Source: Chloroflexota bacterium (lineage in GTDB: Bacteria; Chloroflexota; UBA11872). From it: a stretch of 54,778 nt of DNA. A program made the position numbers and the translations under genes. Position 1 is the stretch's first letter, and each line of letters opens with the position of its first letter. The stretch is taken from NCBI GenBank assembly GCA_028874315.1, contig JAPPKM010000141.1, forward strand, positions 1 through 54,778, read 5' to 3'. The notes beneath the pieces were generated by a model. The model worked only from the letters and a program-made list of their open reading frames with translations. It had not been told where the DNA came from and searched no databases. Below are positions 7,107-17,448 of this stretch, one piece after another.

Positions 7107-8576
7107 GTGCCGGACGTGCGTGGGTGGAACGCAAGCTGGCCCGCGGCATCCCGACCGGGCTTAGAATCGCCACGAACCACTTTCGGTCGCTCACATTTCG
7201 GGGGAATCCGGTTGCCGTCTGCGCGTCCGGTTGTGCCCTCCCCCGCTACGGGCCCGCCTCAACTGCCCCTGCGTCAGATTCGCCGCCGCCTGTTTGCGCT
7301 CGGCTGGCCGGCCATGCTCGAGAACCTGATGCAGAGCGCGCTGTTCATGATCAACACGGCGCTGGCCGGCCGCCTGGGCGCCGAAGCCCTGGCGGCGGCC
7401 GGCATCTCCAACTTCCTGATGTTCTTTACCTTCTCGCTGTTTTTTGGCATGAGCATCGGGTGCCTGGCCCTGGTGGCCCGCGCCTTCGGCGGCGGCGACC
7501 TCACCACGGCTCACACGGCAGGCCGCCAGGGCATGCTCACCGCCGTCCTCGCCTCCTTCATCTCTGTATTCGTCCTCGTCTTCCTGGCCGACCCGATCCT
7601 GCGCCTGGTCGGCGGCTCCGAGGACATCGTCGCCATGGCCGCCCCGTACCTGGCCATCAGCGCCCTGAGCGCCCCCTTGCAGACCGTGGTGGTGATGGTT
7701 GGCGCCGTCCAGCGCGGCGTCGGCGACACCCGAACCCCGATGCTTGGTTCCGTACTGATGGCCGGCGTCGACCTGGTGGTTGGCCTGGTGCTGGTGACCG
7801 CCGGGTTCGGCCTGCTGGGTATCGCCGTGGCCATGGGCGTCGCCCGCCTGGCCACCGCGATCTTCATGCTCGTCGCGATCTACCGCACCCCCCACCGCGC
7901 CGGTAGCTTCGGTTCCTACCGTCCCGACTGGCCCATGCAGCGCCGCCTGCTACGGGTGTCCGGGCCCGCCGTCGGCGAGATGTTCATCACCATTGGCGGG
8001 ATCATGGCCTTCAGCATCATCGGCCTGCAGTTGGGCACGGTGTCATTCGCCGCCCAGAACGTGGTGGGCCCGATCATGTCGTTGGCGTATATGCCGTCGC
8101 TTGGACTGGGCGTGGCCGCCTCCACCGCCGTGGGCCAGAGCCTGGGCGCGCGCGACCCGCAGCTGGCCCACCGGTACGGGCGCGAGGCGGCCATTGCCGG
8201 GACGCTGGTCTCCACGCTGGTGGGCGTGGTGGTGTTCCTGTTTCCGCGTGCGCTGATGTCGGTCTTCACCACGGATCCGGCAGTGCTGGACGCGGGCGAA
8301 CTGCCGGTGCGAACCATCGGGATGTTCATGCCGGTCGTGGGGCTGGCAACCATCCTGCCCAGCGCCCTGCGCGGCGCCGGTGACACGCGCGCCATGCTGC
8401 TGATCTCCCTGCTGGCGCTCTGGACCATCCGGGTTCCGCTGGCCCTCGTCCTGGGCGTCGTCCTCGGCTTTGGTCTCACCGGCTTGTGGATCGGCGCCGG
8501 CGTCAACTACGTCACCATTGCCGTTGCCTCCCTGGTCCGCTTCGCCTCCGGCCGCTGGCAGACCATCCGCATATGA
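7107..8576 (+). CDS. MATE family efflux transporter (true start probably downstream)
   Basis: LALGWPAMLENLMQSALFMINTALAGRLGAEALAAAGISNFL and 12-TM-like hydrophobic pattern. Confidence 0.88.
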   Translation: MPDVRGWNASWPAASRPGLESPRTTFGRSHFGGIRLPSARPVVPSPATGPPQLPLRQIRRRLFALGWPAMLENLMQSALFMINTALAGRLGAEALAAAGISNFLMFFTFSLFFGMSIGCLALVARAFGGGDLTTAHTAGRQGMLTAVLASFISVFVLVFLADPILRLVGGSEDIVAMAAPYLAISALSAPLQTVVVMVGAVQRGVGDTRTPMLGSVLMAGVDLVVGLVLVTAGFGLLGIAVAMGVARLATAIFMLVAIYRTPHRAGSFGSYRPDWPMQRRLLRVSGPAVGEMFITIGGIMAFSIIGLQLGTVSFAAQNVVGPIMSLAYMPSLGLGVAASTAVGQSLGARDPQLAHRYGREAAIAGTLVSTLVGVVVFLFPRALMSVFTTDPAVLDAGELPVRTIGMFMPVVGLATILPSALRGAGDTRAMLLISLLALWTIRVPLALVLGVVLGFGLTGLWIGAGVNYVTIAVASLVRFASGRWQTIRI

Positions 8577-9301
8577 GCAACGTGAGGGTTGACCTGCTAC
8601 CGGGCACGCTGGCCCCCGATCCTCAGGGCGTCTGTGCCGTTGTGGACGTGATCCGAGCCACCACCACCCTGGTCGCGATGGCCGAGGCCGGTGACCCGGA
8701 GGTCTGGATCGCCGGGGATGTCGACGCCGCCCGACAGGCGGCTCAGCAGCTGGGTCCCGGCACGCTTCTTTGCGGTGAACGCGGCGGCCTGCCGCCGGAG
8801 GGATTCGACCACGGCAACTCGCCGCGCGAGTTCCAGGACACCGACCTCAGCGGCCGCCGGGCCGTGCTCTCGACCACCAACGGCGCCTATGCCATCGAAC
8901 GCTGGGGACAGTCCCGCCGCACCTGCATCGCCGGCCTCCGCAACGCGGGCGCGGTGGCCGATTGCCTGCTGGCGGACCCCGATGTGCCGACGATCACCAT
9001 CGCGTGCGCCGGCCGTTCGGGCGCGCTGGCGCTGGACGACGTTTACACGGCCGGCGTCATCGTTGAGCGGCTGCGAGACGCGTCGCCGGATCTCAAGCTC
9101 GACGAGTCAGCCGTCGCCGCTCTCCACGTGGCCGCCGGATACCCGTCGGCCGAAGCGGCGCTGGCCGCCTCTCGCAGCGGCCAGGCGCTCAAGCCCGTTG
9201 GCCTCTGGGAGGACGTGATCTACTGCGCCCAGGTCGACGTGTCGCAGGCAGTTCCCGAGGTCGGCGGCCAGGGCCGCATCCGGGTCTGGGGCGGCGCCTA
9301 G
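8573..9301 (+). CDS. 2-phosphosulfolactate phosphatase (ComB) family protein
   Basis: VDVIRATTTLVAMAEAG...LLCGERGGLPPEGFDHGNSPREF...TTNGAYAIE; ATGA overlap with the MATE gene. Confidence 0.85.
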   Translation: MSNVRVDLLPGTLAPDPQGVCAVVDVIRATTTLVAMAEAGDPEVWIAGDVDAARQAAQQLGPGTLLCGERGGLPPEGFDHGNSPREFQDTDLSGRRAVLSTTNGAYAIERWGQSRRTCIAGLRNAGAVADCLLADPDVPTITIACAGRSGALALDDVYTAGVIVERLRDASPDLKLDESAVAALHVAAGYPSAEAALAASRSGQALKPVGLWEDVIYCAQVDVSQAVPEVGGQGRIRVWGGA

Positions 9302-10632
9302 GTGTCGTCGCTGCGCCGCGCGACCAGCTTCGGCGCATCAGCTTCCAGCTGCGCCGCGCACTCCTTGGCGATGCGCACGTTGTAGTTCGTCCCGCGGTCC
9401 TCGGGGTAGATCTGCGCCGTGTTGCAGATGTAGAACCCGGGAATCGGCGACGGATACGGCGGCTTCCGCCGCTGGTAGCCCGCCTCGATCACCGGCTGCG
9501 CCACCGGGTCCCGCGATACCCAGGCCTCCTCGATGTGCTCCCGCCGGAACGCCGGGAACACCTTTGCGATCGGGTCCACGAACCGCTCGATCAGCACGTC
9601 GTCATCCAGCTGGAAGAACTCATGCTCCGGCGGCAGGTAGTTGCTCACGTACAGCAGCCGCTTGCCGCCGTAGCGTTCGCGATCCACGTAGTTCGTGTGC
9701 TCGATCAGCCCGGCGAATGGCAGGTCGCGGTCGCCGATGTTGGTCCAGTAGTAGCGCGAGAGCTGTTCGCGAATCTGGATGAGCGCCACGCACGCTCCCA
9801 CGTATGCGGTGGCGGCCAGCGAGTCCGTGAAGCCGCGGCGCGACGGCGGCAGCAGCCGCCGGATGATCGGCAGCCCGACGGTCGCGACCACGGCGTCGGC
9901 TTGCACCGGCTCGTCGTTCACCCGCAGCGCCGGGGCGCCAGGCTCGCCGATCGTGATCTCCTGCACCGGCGAAGCCAGCCGCAGCTCCGCCCCGCGCTCC
10001 CGTACCGAGTCCGCCAGCGCGTCCACGATGACCCGGAAGCTGCCGCGGAAGTACCCGAGCCGCTCCCGTCGCTTGTCGGCCGTTCGCGTGCGCGCCCGGG
10101 CCATCAGCCGCGCCCACATCCAAGCCATCGAGACCGATTCCCAGTGCCCGGCGAACTTGGCCCGCAGCATCGAGGCGAAGATGGCCTCGAAGGCCTCGCG
10201 GCCCACGTAGCGGGGCAGCACCTCCGCCGCCGTCAGGTCTTCAAATGGCCCGTAGTCCGTCCGGCGCTGCAGCAGCACCGAGCCAAGCCCCAGCCGCAGC
10301 CGCGCCCAGTGACTCAGCGCCCCAAAGCGCAGCAAGTCCAGCGGCGAGGTGAACGGGTAGAGCCGGCCACCGAGGAAGTAGCCCATCTCGGGCTCCGGCC
10401 ACTCCAGCCGGTCGCCAACGCCCAGCTCCTCGGCGAGGCCGATCATGAAGCTGTCGTGCGTGAACAGGTGGTGATAGAACCGCTCCACCGGCTCGCCGCC
10501 CACCTCCACGGTGGCCAGCTCCCCGCCAGGCCGCGGCGCCGCCTCAACCAGCGTGACGCCGTGGCCCAGCTTCAGCAGCTCATGCGCCAGCGCCAGACCG
10601 GTAATGCCGGCGCCGACGATCACGACTTTCAC
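9298..10632 (-). CDS. NAD(P)/FAD-dependent oxidoreductase (amine oxidase / protoporphyrinogen oxidase-like)
   Basis: MKVVIVGAGITGLALAHELLKLGHGVTLVEA Rossmann motif. Confidence 0.88.
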   Translation of the reverse strand: MKVVIVGAGITGLALAHELLKLGHGVTLVEAAPRPGGELATVEVGGEPVERFYHHLFTHDSFMIGLAEELGVGDRLEWPEPEMGYFLGGRLYPFTSPLDLLRFGALSHWARLRLGLGSVLLQRRTDYGPFEDLTAAEVLPRYVGREAFEAIFASMLRAKFAGHWESVSMAWMWARLMARARTRTADKRRERLGYFRGSFRVIVDALADSVRERGAELRLASPVQEITIGEPGAPALRVNDEPVQADAVVATVGLPIIRRLLPPSRRGFTDSLAATAYVGACVALIQIREQLSRYYWTNIGDRDLPFAGLIEHTNYVDRERYGGKRLLYVSNYLPPEHEFFQLDDDVLIERFVDPIAKVFPAFRREHIEEAWVSRDPVAQPVIEAGYQRRKPPYPSPIPGFYICNTAQIYPEDRGTNYNVRIAKECAAQLEADAPKLVARRSDDT

Positions 10633-12332
10633 AGGCGGAACGGTCCCAGCGGTCCCTCGTTCAACAGGTCCGTCCGCACATACAGCATGAAGTCATACGA
10701 GCCCTTGGGAACCGGCGGTTCCTCGCGCGTCAACAACCAGTGTAGGAATGACCTGCGCGCTTGCGGATCCGCCAGGAACTCGCCCAGGAATCCCGGGCCC
10801 CAGCCCTTGTAGGTGTGCTCAGGGAACCACCAGCGCAGTTTCATCTCGCGGCCCACGAATTCGGGAAGCTGGATCCCAAGCACGTTGGCGCTGGATGGGG
10901 ACATGAGGACGATCTGCGCTTGTTGGGCGTCTTCCAGGTTCATGTCTTTGGTATACAGCGCGTCCGTGTAGTCGCGCAGGTACCAGACTGTCGGCCAGGC
11001 GTAGTCGTTGTCGATGAGCAGCGGCAGCTTGTCGCCGAGCCCGGTCCGCCTGGCGGCCTCGTCCACGATCGCGGCAACTTCCTTCACGTCGTCCGTGGTT
11101 TGCACGTACACGACCAGGTCGTTCGGCACGCTGCCGCGCTCGTAGGTGATTGGTATGGCGAACCACACCGTCCAGAAGAGCAGGCCAGCGCTTAGCACGC
11201 CCACGATGGCTCGCGGAATCTTCGGTCGCGGCTCGTCGAACCAGCGGCCTACCCACCAGCAGGCCAGCAGCAGCGGGGGCCACAGCAGGTGCAGCACCAG
11301 CCAGGGCGCCTTCTCACCAGCGGCCGAGTAGACGATCCAGGTCACAACGATCCACACGCCCAGCACCAGCGGCAGGAGGTGACGCGCCCGGCGGCCCCGG
11401 ATCAGGGCAACCGCGCCGAGCAATAGCGCAAACGGTTCGTACAGACCCAGGAACATTGCGTAGTAGAACCAGGGCTGATTGACGCGTTCCGATTCGTGGA
11501 CGCCCGTCCAGTACTCGATGGAACTGGTGAAGGCCGCGCGAAAGCCCGGAAGGTAGGTGAGAAAGGACGTGTAGAACGCGAAGACGATGAGCACAAACGT
11601 CAGAGCGCCGTAGACCACGTGCTCCACGTCGACACCCAGCGAACGATAGGCGCTGAGCGCCTGCGTACCCAGCGGGGACGCCGCGGCGCCACGACGCCGC
11701 GCTCGGAACGCCACCGCACCGACACATAGCAGCACGACGACCAGCGCAAAGCCGTGGATGAAGGTGTTTTCCTTGGTCGCCAGCGAAAGTCCCAGCGACG
11801 CCCAGGCCAGGTAGATCCAGCGGCGCCGCGGCTGCTCCAGGTAGCGCATGACCGAGCCGACCAGAAGAAGGGTGAACAGGGTCACGTAGATGTCCATGCG
11901 CAGGAATCGGGAGTAATAGAGGAAAGCGGTCGAGATCGTCATGGCCGCCATCGCCAGCGGCGTTCCGGTGCGGCCCAGTTCCGGACGAAAGATCAGCAGC
12001 GCGCCAACGGAGGCGACGCCGAACAGCGCCGGGATCACGCGTCCAAGGGCATCGTTGACACCGGCGGCCAGGAACACGATCACGTTGCCGAAGTAGAGCA
12101 ACGGCCCGTGGTACGCCGGGTCATATCGAAACTGCTTGCCATTGATCATGTCGTTGGACTCTTTGGCGTGAATCGCCTCGTCGTGGTGATACACACGCTC
12201 GCCCAGATCGAAGAAACGAAGGCCGGCGGCAGCGGCCAGTATCAGTGCGTAGATCAGCCACTCGCCGCGCGACCAGCCGAACCAGGCCGGGCGGGCCAGC
12301 CAGCCGCTCAGCGTGTTCGTGAGGGCGCTCAC
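10629..12332 (-). CDS. Agl23-like (TIGR03663-type) membrane protein, PMT/flippase-associated
   Basis: YHHDEAIHAKESNDMINGKQFRYDPAYHGPLLYF and multi-TM pattern typical of that family. Confidence 0.8.
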   Translation of the reverse strand: MSALTNTLSGWLARPAWFGWSRGEWLIYALILAAAAGLRFFDLGERVYHHDEAIHAKESNDMINGKQFRYDPAYHGPLLYFGNVIVFLAAGVNDALGRVIPALFGVASVGALLIFRPELGRTGTPLAMAAMTISTAFLYYSRFLRMDIYVTLFTLLLVGSVMRYLEQPRRRWIYLAWASLGLSLATKENTFIHGFALVVVLLCVGAVAFRARRRGAAASPLGTQALSAYRSLGVDVEHVVYGALTFVLIVFAFYTSFLTYLPGFRAAFTSSIEYWTGVHESERVNQPWFYYAMFLGLYEPFALLLGAVALIRGRRARHLLPLVLGVWIVVTWIVYSAAGEKAPWLVLHLLWPPLLLACWWVGRWFDEPRPKIPRAIVGVLSAGLLFWTVWFAIPITYERGSVPNDLVVYVQTTDDVKEVAAIVDEAARRTGLGDKLPLLIDNDYAWPTVWYLRDYTDALYTKDMNLEDAQQAQIVLMSPSSANVLGIQLPEFVGREMKLRWWFPEHTYKGWGPGFLGEFLADPQARRSFLHWLLTREEPPVPKGSYDFMLYVRTDLLNEGPLGPFRL

Positions 12333-14488
12333 GGAGCTTGTCGAACCTCGAAGATTGTCGTTGCGCCGTTGGAATAGGCCGCGGCAAGATCCCGGCCGAG
12401 ACGCTGCGCGATGTCGGAACCGTAGCGCTCCCGCTCGGAATCGCCGGCGACGACGTGCGTGACGGCATAGCGATCCAGCACGGCGCGACGCCGAGCGGCG
12501 TCATCGGTTCGGTAGGCGGTGTCGATGTCGGCCGTTCGAGCCGCGATCCGTGGGTCGGATTCCCTCCAGAGTTCCTCGTGTTGGATCCAGCCGATCACGG
12601 TGGGGATTCCTGTCCAGGTCGACATGCGTGAGTCGCCTGAATAGGCACGACCGGGCGCTTCCAGCAGCACGGCATGGCGAGGCGCATGCGCTCGCAGCCA
12701 CTCGGCCGCGGCGACCTCCGATGGCCGGCTTTGCCGATCGGCGGCCAGCCCGTCCAGCGATCCGGAGACAACGCTGGCCTCGGTTTTTGCGCGGGCGGCG
12801 ACGATCGGATAAGCCAGCGCGGGGACGGCCAGCAGTGCGAAGACGGTCACTACCGCGCTGCGCGTCAAATTCAGGCGCAAACCGCCCGGTTTCACGAGCC
12901 GGCGCCACGTCAGTAGCAGGCTTGGTCCAGCCGCAACGGCCAACAGGCCCCAGGCCTGGTAGTGCAGTTTGAAGACGGTGTTCATTCGTTCATTCGGCGA
13001 GCCAAAAAAGTCGTCCACATAGAGAGTCTCGACTGCGGTAAGCAATCCCAAGCCAGCAAGCAGGAGCCACAGCAGCGCCGCCAAACCGGGCTCGTGGCGG
13101 CGCGACCAGAGCGCATAGGCGCTGAGCACGAGGAGTGCGGCGAGCGCGACGGCGACCTCCCCACGTGCTATCAGGGTAGCCCCAGCGCCGGCGGCGAGCA
13201 TGACGACAAGAAACTGGCGGCCGTCCGGGCGCGCGTCCCAGAGCAAGACTGCCAGCGTGGCGACCACCGCGGTCAACAGCAGGCCAAAGACCTGGAAGTA
13301 GTCGATCGCCTCGCTTCGGATCGTCACGACGCCGATCCCACGGCTGCCAGGCGCATAGTTCAGGGTATAGGGCAGCCAGGCGAGCACGCCGACGACCAAC
13401 GCCGCAGCCGCCGGAGGCACGAGCTGCAGCAGGCGTTCCCGGTCGCCCCAGGCCACGATGGCGCCGCCTGCCAGTACGAGTCCCGCGAACGTAGGCGCGT
13501 CCCAGGCATTGAGCGCGTAGAGGCCGCCAAGCACCAGGCCAGTGAGCGCACCGCAGCCGAGCCGTTGCGGCAGGGAGTCGTGCTCCGTCCGCGAAGCCGC
13601 AACGATCCACTGCACGGTCAGCGAGACGGCCAGCAGGATGATCGGAAGCGACATGACGTGTGGGTGCAGATCGCCCAGGATGAACGAGAAAGCCGGAAAC
13701 TCGTTGATCGTGTAATCAGTCAGCTGGCCGGATTCCTCACGCTGAATGGTGCGTGAGGCATTCCAGCCGATGCCCCGCCAAAAGTCCGTGGGCGCGTCCG
13801 GGTTATCGGAGAAGATGTCGCGCAGGACGGCCAGGTTGCCGACCAGCATCGTGAGACCGAGCGCCAGGCCGGCTGCAAGCGCTCGGGCTCGCCTTCCGGC
13901 GCCGGTGAGCACGGCCAGGTCGTATCCGGCGGAAGCCGCGGCCACCGCGCCGAGCGCGAAGAGCGCGGCCAGGGCCAGGTTGTAGCCCACGGCGGGCTCG
14001 GCTCCGCTGAGATGCACGCCGAAGGCGGCCATCGAGTAGCCCAGGTAGTAGTAGTTGACGGTCTCACCGGCAAACCAGGGGTCGGGCGGCGGGAATGACG
14101 TGGCGCGAGCGGCGGCATTGAGCAGGGCGAAGTCCATGGGCTTCTCGGTCCCGCCGATCTCCGGGTTGAGCCAGCGCAATCCTGCGCCGACCGCAAACAG
14201 CCCCAGCAGGAGCAGGCAGCCCCAGAGCCAAAGCCGGCGGTTGCCGCCACGGTCGCGCAAGCCGGAACGCAGCCACCAGGCCAGCACGGCGCTCAACGCC
14301 GCGAACGCCAGCAGCGCGGCCGCCGCGTAGCCGCGTCCGTTTGGGAAGAGACCGGTTGAGAGTCCGGCCCAGGCGAGATAATGGGCCAGAAAGAACCCGA
14401 TAGGCGCGGTCAGCAGGACACCGCGCGAAGGCAGACGGCGACACAGCAGAAAGGCCCACGGCACCCCGAGGACGGAGAACACCACCAA
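12329..14488 (-). CDS. DUF2298 / Chlor_Arch_YYY (TIGR03662-type) membrane protein
   Basis: GGTEKPMDFALLNAAARATSFPPPDPWFAGETVNYYYLGY signature; overlaps the Agl23-like gene by 4 bp. Confidence 0.85.
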   Translation of the reverse strand: MVVFSVLGVPWAFLLCRRLPSRGVLLTAPIGFFLAHYLAWAGLSTGLFPNGRGYAAAALLAFAALSAVLAWWLRSGLRDRGGNRRLWLWGCLLLLGLFAVGAGLRWLNPEIGGTEKPMDFALLNAAARATSFPPPDPWFAGETVNYYYLGYSMAAFGVHLSGAEPAVGYNLALAALFALGAVAAASAGYDLAVLTGAGRRARALAAGLALGLTMLVGNLAVLRDIFSDNPDAPTDFWRGIGWNASRTIQREESGQLTDYTINEFPAFSFILGDLHPHVMSLPIILLAVSLTVQWIVAASRTEHDSLPQRLGCGALTGLVLGGLYALNAWDAPTFAGLVLAGGAIVAWGDRERLLQLVPPAAAALVVGVLAWLPYTLNYAPGSRGIGVVTIRSEAIDYFQVFGLLLTAVVATLAVLLWDARPDGRQFLVVMLAAGAGATLIARGEVAVALAALLVLSAYALWSRRHEPGLAALLWLLLAGLGLLTAVETLYVDDFFGSPNERMNTVFKLHYQAWGLLAVAAGPSLLLTWRRLVKPGGLRLNLTRSAVVTVFALLAVPALAYPIVAARAKTEASVVSGSLDGLAADRQSRPSEVAAAEWLRAHAPRHAVLLEAPGRAYSGDSRMSTWTGIPTVIGWIQHEELWRESDPRIAARTADIDTAYRTDDAARRRAVLDRYAVTHVVAGDSERERYGSDIAQRLGRDLAAAYSNGATTIFEVRQAP

Positions 14489-14635
14489 GGCGCCAGCCCA
14501 GAGCAGCAGGTCGATGGCGCGACGCCTTTCGCGTTCGGGATTTGGACAAGGATTGAGGTCAGAATAGCCAGTGAGACGAGGACAATTCAGATTCGGCGGG
14601 TTTTTCCGGCCGCGCAGGCGGATGACGCCTTGCCC

Positions 14636-16174
14636 GTGAGTGTCGACAACACGACCGCGAGCGCAAGGCTCGACCCGGGTTCAGCCACGCGGCGCGCAAG
14701 GCTCTCGAGACGGGTGCTGCTGCGCGCCGGCCTATCCGGCGCCGGCGTGCTGCTGGCGGCGTGCACGCTGGATTCCGTGGACCAGGCGTTGCCAGCGGTG
14801 ACGGTGCCGCCGGCAGAAGTCGTACAGCCGCCGCCGCTACCCACGGCCACGCCCGAGGTACCGCCGAACTCGCCAATCGCGGCGCCCGCGGCCGCCGATG
14901 TACCGCGGGCGGCCGCCGCCACGATTCACTTCGAAGCCTGGGGGCCCCGAGTGCTGCTGGAGGCCTTTGCGGAGATCCAGCGTGAGTTTCAAGCGAAAGC
15001 ACCGTGGGTCACCGTGCAGACGCGTCTCGACAACGCGCTCACGTCGGATGGATTGCGCAGCCGCCTACGGCTGGGTGAAGGCCCAGACGTGACCCGCATC
15101 GCGCCGGAGGACGTATTCGACTTCACGGCGGCCGGCTTTCTCCACGGGCTCGGTGCGTGGGTGGAAGCGGACGCCGAGTTGCGGCGGGAGGCACCCGGCG
15201 CAGCCGACGCACGCACGGGGGCCGGCGGCGAGCGGTCCGTCGTCAGTCTCGGCGCCGCGCACCAGTGCGTGCTCTACAACACCGAGCACTTTGAGTCAGC
15301 AGGCGTTTCGGCGCCAACCAGCTGGCAACGCACCTGGACGCTGCCGGAGTTCGAGGAGGCGGCGCGACAGCTGGTGGTCGCCAGCAGCCAGCGCATTGAA
15401 CGCTTCGGACTGACGGCCATTCCTGCGTACGCACGTCCGGTCCTGGCTGAAGGCGGCGACCAGGGGTTCCTGAACGCCGAGCAGCGAGCGTCGGCCCTGG
15501 CGACGCCCGAACGCCAGGCACGATTGGAACGTCTGGCCAGCTGGCAAACAACCCTGGCCGTCGAGCTGCCGATTACCCACCGGTTCGTGGCCCCGTTCAG
15601 CGGCGGCTTGTCGTCAATGCACATTGACCGCACGGACGTGGGCCGGTGGATCCGCGCCGACGTCCCGTGGGCCGTGGCGCCGCTGCCGGGCTGGTACGGT
15701 CGCCAGGCGCTGACCGAGGCCGAGGAGCTGTGCGTGGCCGTACCGGCCCGCAGCCCCGAGCCCGACGCGGCCTGGACGTTCGCGCGATCGCTGCTGGACG
15801 CGCCGGCACAGCGGGCGCTGGTCCGGACCAATCTGCTGACACCTATGCGCCTGGAGACGCTGGAGGATCCGGCCTACCTGGATCCCAACCAGCGGCCGTT
15901 CGATCGGACGCCGCTGATCGAGGCGATTGGACAGACCATGCGCAGCCCGGCGCATCCGGGCGCCAAAGCCTGGCACGCGCGCACGGGCGACCCGATTGCG
16001 GTGGTGCGCCAGGGTGACGAGGAAGCCGCCGCCTACCTGGCGCGAACGGACAAGCTCATCACCCGACAGCTTCGACTGCGCGACTGGTCGGCGGCGGCCG
16101 ACCGGCCCGGATACCGGCAGCCGCTGCCCTATGGCAACCGTCTGCTGGCCGAACTGGAGGCACGCGGGCTCTAG
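14636..16174 (+). CDS. Extracellular solute-binding lipoprotein (sugar ABC transporter-like)
   Basis: Twin-Arg-like RRVLLRAGLSGAGVLLAAC lipobox; SBP-type fold features (GEGPDVTRIAPEDVFDF); GTG start inferred. Confidence 0.75.
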   Translation: MSVDNTTASARLDPGSATRRARLSRRVLLRAGLSGAGVLLAACTLDSVDQALPAVTVPPAEVVQPPPLPTATPEVPPNSPIAAPAAADVPRAAAATIHFEAWGPRVLLEAFAEIQREFQAKAPWVTVQTRLDNALTSDGLRSRLRLGEGPDVTRIAPEDVFDFTAAGFLHGLGAWVEADAELRREAPGAADARTGAGGERSVVSLGAAHQCVLYNTEHFESAGVSAPTSWQRTWTLPEFEEAARQLVVASSQRIERFGLTAIPAYARPVLAEGGDQGFLNAEQRASALATPERQARLERLASWQTTLAVELPITHRFVAPFSGGLSSMHIDRTDVGRWIRADVPWAVAPLPGWYGRQALTEAEELCVAVPARSPEPDAAWTFARSLLDAPAQRALVRTNLLTPMRLETLEDPAYLDPNQRPFDRTPLIEAIGQTMRSPAHPGAKAWHARTGDPIAVVRQGDEEAAAYLARTDKLITRQLRLRDWSAAADRPGYRQPLPYGNRLLAELEARGL

Positions 16175-16590
16175 CTTGAGGCGCTATCGGCGAGCAGCCG
16201 GACTTCGACCGTCCTCGTTCCGGGCCCGTCGCACTCAATCAGCAGCACGTCCTGCCAGACACCCACCTGCAGCCGTCCGTCAACGACTGGCACCAGGACC
16301 TGGTGACCGACCAGGTTCGCACGCACGTGGGCGGCCGCGTTGTCTTCAGACCCCTGGTTGTGGGCGTATCGGCCCTCCCAGGGAACCAGCCGCTCAAGTG
16401 CCTGCGCAACGTCGTCCAGCAGGCCGGGCTCCGGCTCGTTCAGGGTCACGGCGCAGGTCGTGTGCGGGACGCTGACCAGCAGCAAGCCGTCCCCGATAGC
16501 GTGGCCCTCCAGCGCCGCCTGGATCTGCCGGCCAATGGGGTGCACGGAGGTTCGCGACGAAGTGGTGACGCGCAGCGAGGCCAGGGACAT
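16171..16590 (-). CDS. YjbQ / secondary thiamine-phosphate synthase family protein
   Basis: LLLVSVPHTTCAVTLNEPEPGLLDDV...NAAAHVRANLVGHQVLVPVVDGRLQVGVWQDVLLIECDGPGTRTVEV. Confidence 0.9.
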   Translation of the reverse strand: MSLASLRVTTSSRTSVHPIGRQIQAALEGHAIGDGLLLVSVPHTTCAVTLNEPEPGLLDDVAQALERLVPWEGRYAHNQGSEDNAAAHVRANLVGHQVLVPVVDGRLQVGVWQDVLLIECDGPGTRTVEVRLLADSASS

Positions 16591-16591
16591 A

Positions 16592-17350
16592 TCAAGCGCC
16601 CGTCCCGGAGACCCCGGGCCGGCTCAGGGAAAGCGATTGCCAGCCGGGCGCCAGGGCCATCCGAGCCGCGTCCGCCAGGTCCCGAGCCATCGCCACGCCG
16701 GGCGGCGCGGGCGATCCATCGCGTGCGATCCACACGACCGGCATCCCGCAACCACGCCCACCGGCCACGTCATTCTCCAGGTCGTCGCCGATCAGCACAC
16801 AGTCGGACACGTCCGCGTCAACGGCAGCGGCCGCGGCTTCGAAGATGCGCCGGTCCGGCTTCTCCGCGCCCACAGCGGCCGAAAACACGACTGGATCCAG
16901 CCGGTCGGCGAGCCCCAACCCATCGAGCACCAGCGGCAGCAGGTAGCTGTAGTTGCTGAGGACGGCTGTGCGCACCCCGGCCGCGTGGACCACGTCAATC
17001 GCGGGTAGCGCATCCGGAAGCACCCGGGTCGCAAAGGCCTCGTGCAGTTCGGCGGCCATGTGGGCAACGTCGAGACGCACAGGGCCCGTATCGCCAAGCT
17101 CCTCCACGTAGACCCGGGCGTCGTCGAGCTTGAGCCGCTGGAAGTCCTCCGCCGTCCGCACCCCGGCGAAGTGCGCCTTGAAGTACCGCATCTCGGCGTG
17201 CAGCGCCGCATCGAGACGCTCGCGCGGCAAATCAACGCCGGCCCGTCGCACCGCGTCGGCCATGTAGTCGAAGGGCGAGGGGTCGGCTGGAAAGTGAATC
17301 AGCGTGCCGTACGCATCAAAAAACACGGCCGCCGGGAGTGAACTGGTCAC
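16592..17350 (-). CDS. HAD family hydrolase
   Basis: AVFFDAYGTLIHF...VLSNYSYLLPLVLDGLGLADRLDPVVFSAAVGAEKPDRRIFE...VLIGDDLENDVAGGRGCGMPVVWIAR. Confidence 0.92.
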   Translation of the reverse strand: MTSSLPAAVFFDAYGTLIHFPADPSPFDYMADAVRRAGVDLPRERLDAALHAEMRYFKAHFAGVRTAEDFQRLKLDDARVYVEELGDTGPVRLDVAHMAAELHEAFATRVLPDALPAIDVVHAAGVRTAVLSNYSYLLPLVLDGLGLADRLDPVVFSAAVGAEKPDRRIFEAAAAAVDADVSDCVLIGDDLENDVAGGRGCGMPVVWIARDGSPAPPGVAMARDLADAARMALAPGWQSLSLSRPGVSGTGA

Positions 17351-17448
17351 ACCCGAACCGTACCACCGGCGACAAACGGCGACGCCGCGTTTGAGCGATT
17401 GCCCTGCGCTTCGCCATAGTCAGGCTGGCGCTTGCAGGGGATTCGCGT

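Noticed and set aside
9535-10812. 425-aa plus-strand ORF
   Set aside because: Antisense to the FAD oxidoreductase; Arg/Pro/His-rich shadow ORF typical of high-GC DNA
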